A DNA stretch of 64,000 nt from Natrinema salifodinae (GCF_900110455.1 NZ_FOIS01000001.1:1054001-1118000), one strand, 5' to 3'; positions 52,028-61,839 are shown, numbered from the stretch's first letter. The notes: a model not told the origin generated them from the letters alone. Program-made: numbers and translations.

Positions 52028-53434
52028 TCAGTCGCCGCCCTGCTGGTAGACCGGCAGCCGGAACCGGACCCCCGCATCGCGGAGCCGCCACCTGATCTCG
52101 AGGCCGAGCCACGCCAGGCCGGTCAGGAGCGCGACCCCGACGGCGGCGAACTCGGACTGGCCCATCCAGACCGGCGTCGCGAACAGGAGGCCATTGTAGA
52201 TCCGGTGGGGAAGGAGCGACTCGATGAGATCGCCCAGGTAGCCCAGTGGATCGAACCCGAAGCTGCTCCCGCCGTCACCGCCGCTCTCGTCGTCGACCGT
52301 CCGCGACTCGAGCCCGAGTTCGGCCGCGCTCTGTCCGCCCTCGCTTTCGTCGCCCGTCTCGAGGCGCTCGGACTCGTAGGGCAGCGTCGACTCGACCTGC
52401 CAGACGATCTCGCCGGACTCGTCGACCTCGATTACGCGGTTGCCGTGGGTGTCGGTGATCAGCGTGTTGCCGTTCGGGAGGCGATCGGCGTCGCGGGGCC
52501 ACTGGATCCGGTCGTCCTCCCACTGCCAGGAGCGGGTCCACTCGCCGTCTTCGCGCTGAAACTCCTGGACGCGACCGTTCTCGGAGTCGGCGGCGATGAT
52601 GGCCGGCCCACCCCGGTCCTCGGGGATGTAGTCGGGGTTGTGCTGTTCGTACTGGACGTCGTAGTCGTCCTCCTCGCCGAGCGTCCAGTCTTCCAGTAGC
52701 CCCTCCTCCCGATCGAGGAAGACGACCTGGTCCTGATTGCGGAGGCTGGCCATGATCCGGCCCTCCATCTCCCCGCTCTCGATGTACTCGACGTCGTTAA
52801 TGTGGGCCCAGTCCTCTGGGTACGGGCCGCCCTCTTCGACGGGGAAGTCGCTCTGGGCGTCCCAGAGCCAGTCGACGACCTCCGTCTCCGTGTTCACGAT
52901 GAAGACCTGGTCCGCGACGATGTCGGCGACGACGACGTGGGTCTCGTTGATCCGATCGACGTCGTGCCACTCGCCGGCGGTCTCCTTGTAGTCGTAGCGC
53001 TCGTAGAGGACCTCGACCTCACCGGTCTCGAGGTTGGCGCGCTCGATGACGTTCAGCGCGCACGGCGGGTCGCTACAGGTCGGTCCCTCGCTGTGGATCG
53101 TGTCCGTCGCGGCGTACTCGACGGTCAGCGGATCGCCCTCGACGGGGTCGACGTCGAAGTACTTCGTCCGCGTGTTGTTGTAGTAGCGCACCTCGCCCTC
53201 GGGCGTGTAGGCGGTAATCGTCCCGGCCCGCCCGGACTCGGTCACGACGGTGTGGTTCTCCGTCGGCGGGGCCTTCGGTACGTCCGCTTCCGACGCCGTC
53301 GAGAGACTGCTCGTCGACGCGTTAGCGACGACGGCGGCCGAGAGGAGGATTACAACGACGAACGCGATCCGAAGGCGGTTTCGCGAGAGCGCCGAGCGGA
53401 GCCGAGCGAGCGACAGTGGCGAGCGGTCAGTCAC
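52028..53434 (-). CDS. Arylsulfotransferase (ASST)-like beta-propeller membrane protein
   Basis: The product is 468 aa. A membrane anchor (IAFVVVILLSAAVVAN, residues ~24-40) places most of the protein outside. A propeller of repeated blades follows (YYNNTRTKYFDVDPVEGDPL, HDVDRINETHVVVADIVADQ, DWAHINDVEYIESGEMEGRI, WPRDADRLPNGNTLITDTHG), the last like ASST blades 'NGN-LI-----R-ie'. A second hydrophobic span lies near the C-terminus (FAAVGVALLTGLAWLGLEI). ASST enzymes transfer sulfate from phenolic esters; the catalytic His is not identified. With the GT4 and sulfatase-fold genes this hints at sulfated envelope glycans. Confidence 0.8.
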   Translation of the reverse strand: MTDRSPLSLARLRSALSRNRLRIAFVVVILLSAAVVANASTSSLSTASEADVPKAPPTENHTVVTESGRAGTITAYTPEGEVRYYNNTRTKYFDVDPVEGDPLTVEYAATDTIHSEGPTCSDPPCALNVIERANLETGEVEVLYERYDYKETAGEWHDVDRINETHVVVADIVADQVFIVNTETEVVDWLWDAQSDFPVEEGGPYPEDWAHINDVEYIESGEMEGRIMASLRNQDQVVFLDREEGLLEDWTLGEEDDYDVQYEQHNPDYIPEDRGGPAIIAADSENGRVQEFQREDGEWTRSWQWEDDRIQWPRDADRLPNGNTLITDTHGNRVIEVDESGEIVWQVESTLPYESERLETGDESEGGQSAAELGLESRTVDDESGGDGGSSFGFDPLGYLGDLIESLLPHRIYNGLLFATPVWMGQSEFAAVGVALLTGLAWLGLEIRWRLRDAGVRFRLPVYQQGGD

Positions 53435-53573
53435 GGTTCGGTCACCCGCGGCAACGAGTGCGGCGGCTGCTGGTCCATCGGTACGTGCTTTCGAAGCGAG
53501 CTACTAGTACTTTTTCTAGGTATTCACGAAATGTGGAGATAACTCGCAGTGATGCGCGCTCGATCACGGCCCC

Positions 53574-54458
53574 TCACTCGCTCTCGTCGGCCTCTCGCGT
53601 CGTGAGGACAGGGACCGGCGACGTGCGAATCAGGCGTTCAGTGAAACTCCCGAGCAAGTGGCGATCGAGGCCGGTGTGGCCGTGGGTCCCCATCACGACG
53701 AGGTCGATCCCCTCCGCGTCGGCGTAGCTCGTGACCTCGCGCGGGACGGTGCCCGTCGCGACGGTCGTCTCAACGTCGTCGACGCCCGCTCGCTCGGCGA
53801 TCGCCGCCCCCTCGTCGAGGACCGCCTGCAGGTTCTCCTCGAGTTGATCGGAGAGCTGGACCGACTCCACGTCGACCACCTCGGGGACCTCGTCTACGAC
53901 CGACAGCAGGTGTAACGTCGCCCCGTGGTGCGCGCCGATCTCGGCCCCCAGTTCCACCGCCGCCGTCGCGTGGTCGCTGCCGTCGGTCGGCACGAGCACG
54001 TCGGTGTAGGGGAACGGCTGCGTCGCGTCGTCGGCCGCACGGACCGTCAGAACGGGGACGTCGCTCCTGTTGACGACGTAGTCCGTCACGCTACCGAGAA
54101 CGTACTCGCCGATGCCCCGACGACCGTGTGCGCCCATCGCGACCAAGTCGTACTCGTCGGCGGTGGCGAACTCGGCGATCAATTCCCGAGGGTCGCCCTG
54201 AACGACGTCCGTCGTGACGGTAACGCCGCGCTCGTCGGCCAGGTCGGCAGCGTCCGAGAGGATGTCCTGGCCCTCTATCTCGAGGGCGTCGACGACGTCG
54301 GTCCCGAGGCGGGTGAGGCTCGGCTCCTTCGTGTCGGCGACGTAAAGCAGGTGCACCGTCGCGTCGCGGTCGGCCGCGACGTCGAGAGCGTGCTCGAGGG
54401 CCGCTGCGGCGGGATCGCTCCCGTCGGTCGGCACGAGGATTCGGAAGGGGGTTGGCAT
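53574..54458 (-). CDS. Tandem universal stress protein (two UspA domains)
   Basis: The product is 294 aa with two UspA domains. Domain 1 has ILVPTDGSDPAAAALEHALD and the ATP-binding GAHGRRGIGEYVLGSVTDYV; domain 2 has VLVPTDGSDHATAAVELGAE and GTHGHTGLDRHLLGSFTERL. Both keep G-2x-G-9x-G(S), so both should bind ATP. The domains are joined by ~12 residues (residues ~140-152). It likely acts in stress adaptation in the cytoplasm. There is no operon partner. Confidence 0.92.
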   Translation of the reverse strand: MPTPFRILVPTDGSDPAAAALEHALDVAADRDATVHLLYVADTKEPSLTRLGTDVVDALEIEGQDILSDAADLADERGVTVTTDVVQGDPRELIAEFATADEYDLVAMGAHGRRGIGEYVLGSVTDYVVNRSDVPVLTVRAADDATQPFPYTDVLVPTDGSDHATAAVELGAEIGAHHGATLHLLSVVDEVPEVVDVESVQLSDQLEENLQAVLDEGAAIAERAGVDDVETTVATGTVPREVTSYADAEGIDLVVMGTHGHTGLDRHLLGSFTERLIRTSPVPVLTTREADESE

Positions 54459-54632
54459 GGTTCGGAATTCGACGCCGACTCGCTTACTTCTGTGGGCGGA
54501 ACGAGACGGGACGACCGCGCGGTCGCTCGCCGTGCGCCGTGCGGTCGGCTACCGCGGACGGGGTTCCGAAAAAGTGCGGTGGCGGCTGTCGGTGGTGGAA
54601 CGTCGGCGGTGAGCCGAACTCGCGAATCGACC

Positions 54633-54932
54633 TCAGGCGGATTCGACGCGAATCTCGCCGTCGGCAGAAATCGTTATCAGACAGTCACTGTACTCGAAGC
54701 TCACCGACCCGGCGGAGCGGAGTCCGTTCGCGCGCGGTTCGAACAGTCGCTCCAGCGCGTCGGCGTTGATCGCATAGTGGAGCGGGTCGAGCTCGGTTAC
54801 ATCCTCGTCTCGGAACGTCGCGACGGCGTTCGCGACGGCGACGCTGAGCGGTTGATCGTCGAGTCTATCGTACTGCACGGAATAGTGATCTCCAATCGCG
54901 GTGGACGGTGATCGTGAACTCATCTCGGTCAT
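54633..54932 (-). CDS. HalOD1 output domain protein
   Basis: The product is 99 aa (start ATG 54932; ATG 54923 is an alternative). YSVQYDRLDDQPLSVAVANA, then VAVANAVATFRDEDVTELDP, LHYAINADALERLFEP and the strand pair GSVSFEYSDCLITISADGEI match the HalOD1 domain, a small haloarchaeal output module found alone or fused to sensors. It is downstream of the Bat-like sensor gene on the same strand (111 bp), so it may be part of that signalling output. Confidence 0.83.
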   Translation of the reverse strand: MTEMSSRSPSTAIGDHYSVQYDRLDDQPLSVAVANAVATFRDEDVTELDPLHYAINADALERLFEPRANGLRSAGSVSFEYSDCLITISADGEIRVESA

Positions 54933-55043
54933 TGTTCGTACGTACCCCCCAGTACGTTCGGTGGGAAGTCATCCCTCCCTTCATCAGTACCCGCAAAGAG
55001 CCTGATTGTTAACTGTGTAAGGGCTGCTGATTCCGGTGGTTAA

Positions 55044-58000
55044 TCAGTTAACCTCGGACGCCGTCGCCCCCTCGAACAGTGCGGCGAACAGTTTCCGTTC
55101 GACGGCGCGAACGTGCTTGTGAAAGGCCGGCGAGGAGATGTCGAGCGAGTCGGCGATCTCTTCGCCGGTCGCGGCTCGGGGCCACTCGAAGAACCCGCCG
55201 TGGTAGGCCGTCTGAACGACCTCCCGTTGCCTGTCCGTAAACGTCTCGAGCAAGGCGTTCCGCGCGGGCCCGGCGAGCGCCGACGGATCGTCGGCCGCGT
55301 CCTCGCGACGGGCGACCATCGACACCGACGGGCCGCTCCGGTTGATGCCGGCCAGCACCTCGCGGATCCCGACCGCGTCCGGCACGTCGATGATCGCGCG
55401 CCCGCCGGACTCGTCGGCGACGAACTCGCGCAGCCGAGCCCCGTGCGCGTCGACGACGGATCCAAGGAAGGGATCGGTAACCCGGAGCTGAAGCAGCGTC
55501 TCGGCTTCGTCGACGACGATACTCGAGACCTCGTCGGCGCCGTCGACGGCCATCAGATCGACGGCCGCGTCGACGTCGTCGATCGTCCGATCGACCGCGA
55601 CGAAGACGAGTTGCGAATCGTCCGCTTGCGCGGTCGCACCTTCGTAGGAGACGCGGGTTCCGAGGTGGTCGGCGAGCCGACACAGCGTCGTCTCGGTGTC
55701 GACCTCCAGTTTCACCTCCGTGCGGCCGTCGCCCACCAGCGCGTTCTTCCGCTTGACCGCGTCGATCGCGTACCCGATCGTCTCGCCGAGTTCCGCGAGG
55801 GTTTCGCGGAGCGTCTCGTCGAACGCGTCCCGCGTTACCCCGTAAATCGATAGCACGCCGTAGAGGAATCCGTCGTAGCAAAGCGGCACCGCGTAGACGG
55901 ACTGAACGTTCCGCGAGAGCGCAGCGCTGCGCCACTCGCCGTCGTGGATCGACGCCGCGACGTTCTCGACGTAGACCGGCTCCCGCCTGCGGGCCGCCCG
56001 CCCCGCCGGCTCGGCCGCCGAGTCGTCGACCGTCGTCGCCGTCACCGCGTCCAGATAGCCGTGGTCGCGGCCGGCGCGGGCCCGCGGCCGCAGACTGTTG
56101 CCGCCGGGATCGGGCTCGCCGATCCAGGCCAGCGAACACTCCTCGCGAGCGGCGAGCCGCTCGGGAATGCCGCGTTCGATCTCGTCCCGGGAGTCGGCCA
56201 GTAGGAGGAGCTGTTCGATCGCCTGGCGGACCTCGTTGGCCTCGTTGAGCCGTTCGAGGTGACGGTTCTGTTGCGTGAGTTCGCCCTCGCGCTCGTGGAG
56301 CCGGCGGGTGCGGCCGATCCGGTCGAGCGCGGCCTCGGCCGTCGTCGCGAACAGTTCAACGAGTTCGACGGTCTCGGCGTCGTACTCGCCGGCTCCGGTC
56401 GAGAGCGCGACGAGCACCCCGTGCTCGCCCAGCGGGACGTAGAGGCCGCTGCGCGCGTCGGTCGTCTCGTCGTAGACCGCGTCGGCGTCCCTGACGTCGT
56501 CGTAGACGGCCGACTCGCCGGTGACGAACGTCTCCCAGGCGATGCTGCCGTTGGGATCGAGCCGCGGCGGCGAGCCGAACGTCGACTCGAGCGTCGGCGA
56601 CCAGGCCGCTGGCCCGAGTTCGTTGTCGCAGTCGTCGAACTGGTAGACGACGGCGTCGAGGTCGAGAACGTCGGCCGCGACGTCGACGATGTACTCGCAG
56701 GCGTCGTCCTTCGAGTCGACCGTCAGCAGGTGACTGGTCGCCTCGTGGAGCGCGTTGAGCGCCGCCTGGTACTGGACGCGCTCGGTGACGTCGTTGGCGA
56801 CGCCGATGACGCGGTCGACGGAACCGTCGTCGGCCGCGATCGGCCGGTACCAGTTCTCGAAGACGCGGTCCTCGATGTGCCTGCGCGAGTGGATCGCCTC
56901 ACCGTCGAGCGCCGCCCGTGCGTCAGCGCGCGTGTCGGGATAGTCGTCGAACCGCTCGAAGAAGGACTCGCCGACGAGTTCCGCCGAGTCGATACCGACG
57001 TTCTCGAGGCCACGTCCCTCCGAGAGTGTGAAGGTCCCGTCCTCGTCGAGGACGAACAGGACGACGGGGACGTTCTCGACCATCGTCTGGAGCCGCTCGG
57101 TCCGCTCGGCCAGGTTCCGCTCGCGCTCGATCCGCTCCGTAACGTCACGCCAGTAGACGGAGACCCCCGACGGCGAGGGGAAGATCCGCGCCTCGATCCA
57201 GGCGTCGTAGGGTTCGAAGTACGCTTCGACCGTCCGGGGCTCCTGGCGGTCCATCGCCTCGACGGCCTTCCGCTGGAACGCCGTTCCGTGCAGGTTCGGG
57301 AAGACGTCGAGGATCTTCCGTCCGAGCAGTTCGGACCGCTCGAACCCGAGCTTTTCGATCGCGCGGTCGTTGACGTAGGTGAAGCGCCAGTCGGCGTCGA
57401 GCGCGTAGAACGCGTCGGTCACCCGTTTGAACGACTCGGTCAACTCCTGTTCGATCCGGCGGTACTCCGTGATATCTCGGATCGAGGCGACGACGCCGTC
57501 GACGACGCCGTCTTCGATCCGGTTCGTCAGCACGGCCTCGTGGACGTACCAGGCGCCGTCGCCGTGGCGACACGTGTATTCGATGGTCCGCGACGTATCG
57601 CAGTCGGCCTCGCGGACGGCGTCGAATTCGGCCAGCACCGACTCCGTATCGTCGGGGTGGATGTACTCGCGGAAATGGGTCCCTTGGAGGTCGTCCACGT
57701 CGTACTGTCCGACGCGTTCGACCGCGGGGCTGGCGTAGGTGATCGTTCCGTCGGGGTCGAAGACGATCAGCAGCTCCGAGAGCTGCTCGAGCACCGTCTG
57801 GTACCACTCGACGCGACGCTCCCCCTCGCGCTGGAGCGCGTCGAACCGGACCGCTCGCCGCAACCGGTGGACCAACAGCGGCGGCTCCTGAATGGTCGTC
57901 TTCGCGAGGATCGCTGCAGCGCCGTCGTCGCGGAGCTGGTCGACCGACTCGTTTTGCGCCGGGTCGACGGCGTAGACGACGGGACACGTCCCGTCGACGG

Positions 58001-58214
58001 CGTCGAGGACGTCCCGTTCGTCGGTCAGGACGCAGTCGACGGCGGCTACCTGTTCGTCCGCGAGGTCGGCGGCGGTCGAGACCGACCCCGCGACGGTGAC
58101 CGGTTCGTCGGCGAGCCCCGTCGTCGCCGTCCGGATCCACTCGGAGGAACCGACGGCGAGGGCGCGAACGGGTGTCGTCTCGGCATCCTCGAGACCGCGA
58201 GCCATACGCTTCAT
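55044..58214 (-). CDS. Bat-like multi-sensor regulator (PAS/GAF, bacterio-opsin activator HTH)
   Basis: The product is 1056 aa. In order: a receiver-like N-terminal domain without clear phosphoacceptor (1-~125), a PAS domain with LLIVFDPDGTITYASPAVER (~150-255), a second PAS with WRFTYVNDRAIEKLGFERSE (~275-380), a third with VVLFVLDEDGTFTLSEG (~395-495), a GAF domain (AAWSPTLESTFGSPPRL, ~515-650), another GAF (VYVENVAASIHDGEWRSAAL, ~700-830), the bacterio-opsin activator region and an HTH_10 (FTDRQREVVQTAYHGGFFEW, then GEEIADSLDISSPAFHKHVR, ~995-1050). It probably senses redox, light or small ligands and binds DNA. The stop overlaps a GGTTAA-TCAG-TTAACC palindrome. Confidence 0.9.
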   Translation of the reverse strand: MKRMARGLEDAETTPVRALAVGSSEWIRTATTGLADEPVTVAGSVSTAADLADEQVAAVDCVLTDERDVLDAVDGTCPVVYAVDPAQNESVDQLRDDGAAAILAKTTIQEPPLLVHRLRRAVRFDALQREGERRVEWYQTVLEQLSELLIVFDPDGTITYASPAVERVGQYDVDDLQGTHFREYIHPDDTESVLAEFDAVREADCDTSRTIEYTCRHGDGAWYVHEAVLTNRIEDGVVDGVVASIRDITEYRRIEQELTESFKRVTDAFYALDADWRFTYVNDRAIEKLGFERSELLGRKILDVFPNLHGTAFQRKAVEAMDRQEPRTVEAYFEPYDAWIEARIFPSPSGVSVYWRDVTERIERERNLAERTERLQTMVENVPVVLFVLDEDGTFTLSEGRGLENVGIDSAELVGESFFERFDDYPDTRADARAALDGEAIHSRRHIEDRVFENWYRPIAADDGSVDRVIGVANDVTERVQYQAALNALHEATSHLLTVDSKDDACEYIVDVAADVLDLDAVVYQFDDCDNELGPAAWSPTLESTFGSPPRLDPNGSIAWETFVTGESAVYDDVRDADAVYDETTDARSGLYVPLGEHGVLVALSTGAGEYDAETVELVELFATTAEAALDRIGRTRRLHEREGELTQQNRHLERLNEANEVRQAIEQLLLLADSRDEIERGIPERLAAREECSLAWIGEPDPGGNSLRPRARAGRDHGYLDAVTATTVDDSAAEPAGRAARRREPVYVENVAASIHDGEWRSAALSRNVQSVYAVPLCYDGFLYGVLSIYGVTRDAFDETLRETLAELGETIGYAIDAVKRKNALVGDGRTEVKLEVDTETTLCRLADHLGTRVSYEGATAQADDSQLVFVAVDRTIDDVDAAVDLMAVDGADEVSSIVVDEAETLLQLRVTDPFLGSVVDAHGARLREFVADESGGRAIIDVPDAVGIREVLAGINRSGPSVSMVARREDAADDPSALAGPARNALLETFTDRQREVVQTAYHGGFFEWPRAATGEEIADSLDISSPAFHKHVRAVERKLFAALFEGATASEVN

Positions 58215-58336
58215 GAGAGGGGCGCGGGTAAAAATCTCGCGTCGGTTTCAGGTTTAAAGTCGAAATCGGGTTCGAGTTCGAGACCGATTTCGTATTTGGA
58301 ATCCAATCCGGGTCCGGAGCCGGCTCCGACGAGCGA

Positions 58337-60004
58337 TCAGAATCCGACCGCGAGCCCGTCCTTTCGCGGCTCGGTCGCGCCGGCGAGGACCCCGTTCCGG
58401 CGACGAACCAGCTGTGCGCCCCCGAACATCATCGGCGGGAGGACCCGCACGTCGTGGCCCCGCCGCGCGAGCGGCGCCGCGTTCGGGAGCCGCTCTTCGA
58501 CGCCGAGAGCGCCGTCCTCGCGGTAGCGCCACCGCGGCGCGTCCAGCGCCGCCTGCGGCGCCATCCCGTAATCGACGATATTCGAGAGCACCTGCATGTG
58601 CCCCTGGGGCTGCATGTACCCGCCCATGACGCCGAACGCGGCCCAATCGTCTTCGCCGAGCTTCGCGACCGCCGGCACGAGCGTGTGGAACGGCCGCTTC
58701 CCCGGCTCGAGGCTGTTCGGGTGGGTCGAATCCAGCGAGAACGACGCCCCCCGGTTCTGGAGCGCGATGCCCGTCTCGCCGGCGACCAGGCCGCTGCCGA
58801 AGCCGGCGAATCGGGAGTTGATGTAGGAGACCAGGTTGCCCTCGTCGTCGCCGACGGTCAGCAGGACCGTGTCGGCGTCCTCGGCACGAGCGTCGGGGAC
58901 GCCGATCTGGGGGTCTCGAATCGGGTCCGGGCCGATCGCCCGCGCCCGCTCCCGAGCGTAGGCCTTCGAGGCCAGCGGCGGCACCGTCTCGTACGCCGGA
59001 TCCGCGACGTAGCGGTGGCCGTCGACGAACGCGAGCTTCGTCGCCTCGGCGAAGGCGTGGATCCGCTCGGGCGAGTCGTAGTCGTGTTGCCCCGCGCCGA
59101 TCTCTTCGGCGATGTTCAGCGCCTCGAGGGCGATCAATCCCTGGTTGTTCGGCGGCAGTTCGTACACTTCCGCGCCGTTGTAGGTCGTGCTGATCGGCTC
59201 GACGAACTCGGGTTCGAACGCCGCCAGGTCGTCCCGTGTCATGAAGCCGCCCGCCGACCGGATCTCCGCAACGATCTCGTCGGCGATCGCGCCCTCGTAG
59301 ACGACGTCGGCACCCGCTTTGGCGATCGTCCGCAACGAGTCACCGAGTTCGGGCAGGGTGACCCGCTGTCCGGGGTCCGGGCTCTCGCCGTCGACGAGGT
59401 ACGCCTGGCGGGCGTGCTCGTCGGCGAATAGGTTCTCCGCCTTCGTCCAGTGGTGAGCGATGACCGGCGAGACGGGGTAGCCCTCGGTCGCGTACCGGAT
59501 CGCGGGCTCGAGGACGTCGCCCAGCGATTTCCGGCCGAAGCGGTCGACCGTCGCCTCCCAGCCGCGGGCCGTGCCGGGCACCGTCACCGCGTGCGGTCCG
59601 AGGAAGGGCATTCCGAGGTCGTCGCCGCTCGCGTCGCCGTCGACGGCGTAGCCGCGGGATTCGGGATAGTACCGCTCGACGTCGTCGTCGCTCTCGAGGG
59701 CGCTCCTGACGGCATTGATCGTCGCTCCGGCCGGCGCGCCGCCACAGGCCCGCATGGCGCCGACCTCGCCGTCGGCGGTCCGGTAGAGTGCGAAGACGTC
59801 GCCGCCGAGTCCCGTCGAGGTGGGTTCGACGACGTTTAACGCGGCCGCAGTCGCGACCGCGGCGTCGAACGCGTTGCCGCCTTCGCGGAGGATCGAGACG
59901 CCCGCTTGAGCCGCCAGCGGCTGGCTCGTCGCGACCATCCCGCGGGACGCGTAGACGGTCGACCGCCGCGAGTCGAACCGATCGAGATCCACGGCATCGT
60001 CCAT
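58337..60004 (-). CDS. ggt: Gamma-glutamyltransferase
   Basis: Ggt cleaves gamma-glutamyl bonds and transfers the glutamyl group to water or amino acids; it matures by self-cleavage. The 555-aa frame has MVATSQPLAAQAGVSILREG, NVVEPTSTGLGGDVFALYRT (glutamyl-binding region), and the cleavage/catalytic Thr in EDADTVLLTVGDDEGNLVSY with the conserved GNLVSYINS tail and GTGLVAGETGI-like GSGLVAGETGIALQNRG. There is no signal peptide, so it acts inside the cell. Known substrates in other organisms include glutathione; in a haloarchaeon gamma-glutamylcysteine or its disulfide is the obvious candidate. Confidence 0.92.
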   Translation of the reverse strand: MDDAVDLDRFDSRRSTVYASRGMVATSQPLAAQAGVSILREGGNAFDAAVATAAALNVVEPTSTGLGGDVFALYRTADGEVGAMRACGGAPAGATINAVRSALESDDDVERYYPESRGYAVDGDASGDDLGMPFLGPHAVTVPGTARGWEATVDRFGRKSLGDVLEPAIRYATEGYPVSPVIAHHWTKAENLFADEHARQAYLVDGESPDPGQRVTLPELGDSLRTIAKAGADVVYEGAIADEIVAEIRSAGGFMTRDDLAAFEPEFVEPISTTYNGAEVYELPPNNQGLIALEALNIAEEIGAGQHDYDSPERIHAFAEATKLAFVDGHRYVADPAYETVPPLASKAYARERARAIGPDPIRDPQIGVPDARAEDADTVLLTVGDDEGNLVSYINSRFAGFGSGLVAGETGIALQNRGASFSLDSTHPNSLEPGKRPFHTLVPAVAKLGEDDWAAFGVMGGYMQPQGHMQVLSNIVDYGMAPQAALDAPRWRYREDGALGVEERLPNAAPLARRGHDVRVLPPMMFGGAQLVRRRNGVLAGATEPRKDGLAVGF

Positions 60005-60051
60005 GCCGGGGGTGCGATATCTGGTACCAAAACTCTAGGGGCGGCTGAGAG

Positions 60052-61110
60052 TCACTCGAGCGTGAGCGGAGCGTGTTCGGCCCGGTAGCCGTCGTCGGTC
60101 GCGTCGACCGACTGCACTTCGCGCAGCCGGATGCCCCGCTCCATCTTGGTGACGACAGGCGTATCGTAGTGCTTCGCGTCGTACTCGAATCCCTTTCCAT
60201 CCTCGCGGCGGCGCTCGACGAACTCCCGGTGGCGCTGGAGGCGCGTCCTGCCGACCGAGCGCGACAGCGCAGGCACCTCGTCGACGCGATCCTCGAACCG
60301 CTCGAGGAACGCGTCCTCGAGTTCGAATCCGACCGAGTGGCGGCCGGCGCACATCGCCGCGAGCGTTGTCGTTCCGGTCCCCCAGAAGGGATCGAGGACG
60401 GTGTCGCCGTAGGCCGAGTACATACAGATCAGCCGGTAGGGGATCTCGAGCGGATAGGCCGCGGACCGCTCCCGGAGTTCGCCGGCGTGGTCGAGGGCCT
60501 GCAGTTCGCCGGTGACCTCGGTCCAGACGTCGGAGAACCACCGGTTGCGCTCCTCCCAGAAGTACGCGGCCTCGTACCGCCGGTCGGCCCGCGGCTCGAA
60601 CGATCGACGGTCGCCGCCTTTCCGGAAAATCAGGACGTACTCGTGCTCTAAGGTGACGTAGGCATTGGGCGGGATCATCCCGCTGCCCATGAACTTGGCC
60701 GTGCTGTTAGTCGGCTTGCGCCAGAGCACGTCCGGCAGCGGCTCGAACCCCCGCTCCTCGAACGCCTCGAGCACGCGGGCGTGGTTCGGGTAGACCCGAA
60801 AACTGCCGTCGACCGACCTGGTCGCGTCGCCGACGTTGATACAGGCGATTCCCCCGTCGACCAGCACCCGTTCGAGTTCGTCCCAGACCCGCCCGAGCTG
60901 GGCGTGCATCGCGTCGAACGCGGCGCGACCGTCCCCGTCAGCCAGCGCGTCGCCGATGGCGGGATCGAGCTCCGTGAAGAGGTCGTCCCACATCTCGATC
61001 ATCGGATACGGCGGGGACGTGACGACGAGTTCGACCGACTCGTCGGCCACCTGCGAGAGATCACGGGAATCACCGACGAACACGCGGTGAGTCGTCTCCA
61101 TTGGCTTCAC
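60052..61110 (-). CDS. Site-specific N4/N6 DNA methyltransferase, probable orphan CTAG methylase
   Basis: The product is 352 aa. VELVVTSPPYPMIEMWDDLF carries the catalytic TSPPYP motif IV, and the motif I-type DTVLDPFWGTGTTTLAAMCA comes later, so the order is of beta-class amino methyltransferases. The insert (SGMIPPNAYVTLEHEYVLIF) is the target-recognition part. There is no restriction gene on either side. In haloarchaea a conserved orphan enzyme of this size methylates C(m4)TAG; CTAG is clearly rare in this window, which fits. Identity as that enzyme is inferred, and methylation of other sites is possible. Confidence 0.82.
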   Translation of the reverse strand: MKPMETTHRVFVGDSRDLSQVADESVELVVTSPPYPMIEMWDDLFTELDPAIGDALADGDGRAAFDAMHAQLGRVWDELERVLVDGGIACINVGDATRSVDGSFRVYPNHARVLEAFEERGFEPLPDVLWRKPTNSTAKFMGSGMIPPNAYVTLEHEYVLIFRKGGDRRSFEPRADRRYEAAYFWEERNRWFSDVWTEVTGELQALDHAGELRERSAAYPLEIPYRLICMYSAYGDTVLDPFWGTGTTTLAAMCAGRHSVGFELEDAFLERFEDRVDEVPALSRSVGRTRLQRHREFVERRREDGKGFEYDAKHYDTPVVTKMERGIRLREVQSVDATDDGYRAEHAPLTLE

Positions 61111-61296
61111 ACTGTCGGCGTCGGTCCCTTAGCTCCTTCGTCAGGGCGACGACGGCGAAGCGACGCGAGCGCCGCGGCTCGAGTCGGTGCAGCGAACGGA
61201 GAGCGAAAATCGAGCGACGAATGCGAGTCGCCGATTGCGCGTGCGGAGTCGATCGTACGAACTGTCCCGGATCGGTCGCGCTAGTCGGTCGATTCG

Positions 61297-61839
61297 TTAC
61301 TCTTCGGTCTCCTCGGCTTCTTCGGATTCCTCGATATCTTCCGGCGCTTCGGCCTCCGCTTCGTCCTCGGTGTCACCGCTCGTCGCCGGCTCGAACTCCT
61401 CGATCGGTTCCCACTCCTCTTCCTCGCCCGAGGAGAGCCGGCGCCGGAGGACCGCGGCCCCCGCGAGTACGCCCAGTCCGAGCAGGAGCCGTGGGAGCAG
61501 CGACGAGCCGCCCTCGCTCTCCTCGGTCGTCGGTTCTATCGTCTCGGTCTCGGTTGTCTCCTCGGCCGTCTCCATCACGTCCTCGATGATATCCGGCTCC
61601 TCCAGGTCCTCGATCGGAGACTCCTCGAGTTCAGACGATTCGCGACCCACCAGGAAGCCGACGGCCGCGCCGAGGCCGAACAGTGCGCCGGCGAGCGGGA
61701 GGCCGCCGCCCGAGCGCGACCCCTCCGCTTCCTCGACGGCCTCGAGAATCGAGTCGCGCATAGGCGAGTCCATGCCTCTGTTGACCGCTTCCTTCACGAT
61801 GAGCTCTGACAGCGTGTCCTGTTGTTCCGTCTCGGGCAT
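61297..61839 (-). CDS. Acidic haloarchaeal membrane protein, two spans
   Basis: ATG 61839 gives 180 aa; a further upstream codon would add WSWRIM-type residues unlike the family. There are two hydrophobic stretches (PLAGALFGLGAAVGFLVG, residues ~48-65, and PRLLLGLGVLAGAAVLRR, ~118-135) separated by a Glu/Thr-rich linker, with an acidic tail. An N-terminal helix (LSELIVKEAVNRGMDSPMRD) precedes. The architecture (cytoplasmic helix, anchor, acidic linker, anchor, acidic tail) recurs in haloarchaea but no function is known to me. Confidence 0.7.
   Translation of the reverse strand: MPETEQQDTLSELIVKEAVNRGMDSPMRDSILEAVEEAEGSRSGGGLPLAGALFGLGAAVGFLVGRESSELEESPIEDLEEPDIIEDVMETAEETTETETIEPTTEESEGGSSLLPRLLLGLGVLAGAAVLRRRLSSGEEEEWEPIEEFEPATSGDTEDEAEAEAPEDIEESEEAEETEE

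Noticed and set aside
56259-58526. 755-codon plus-strand frame opposite the Bat-like regulator
   Set aside because: Val/Asp/Arg-rich antisense of well-defined PAS and GAF domains.
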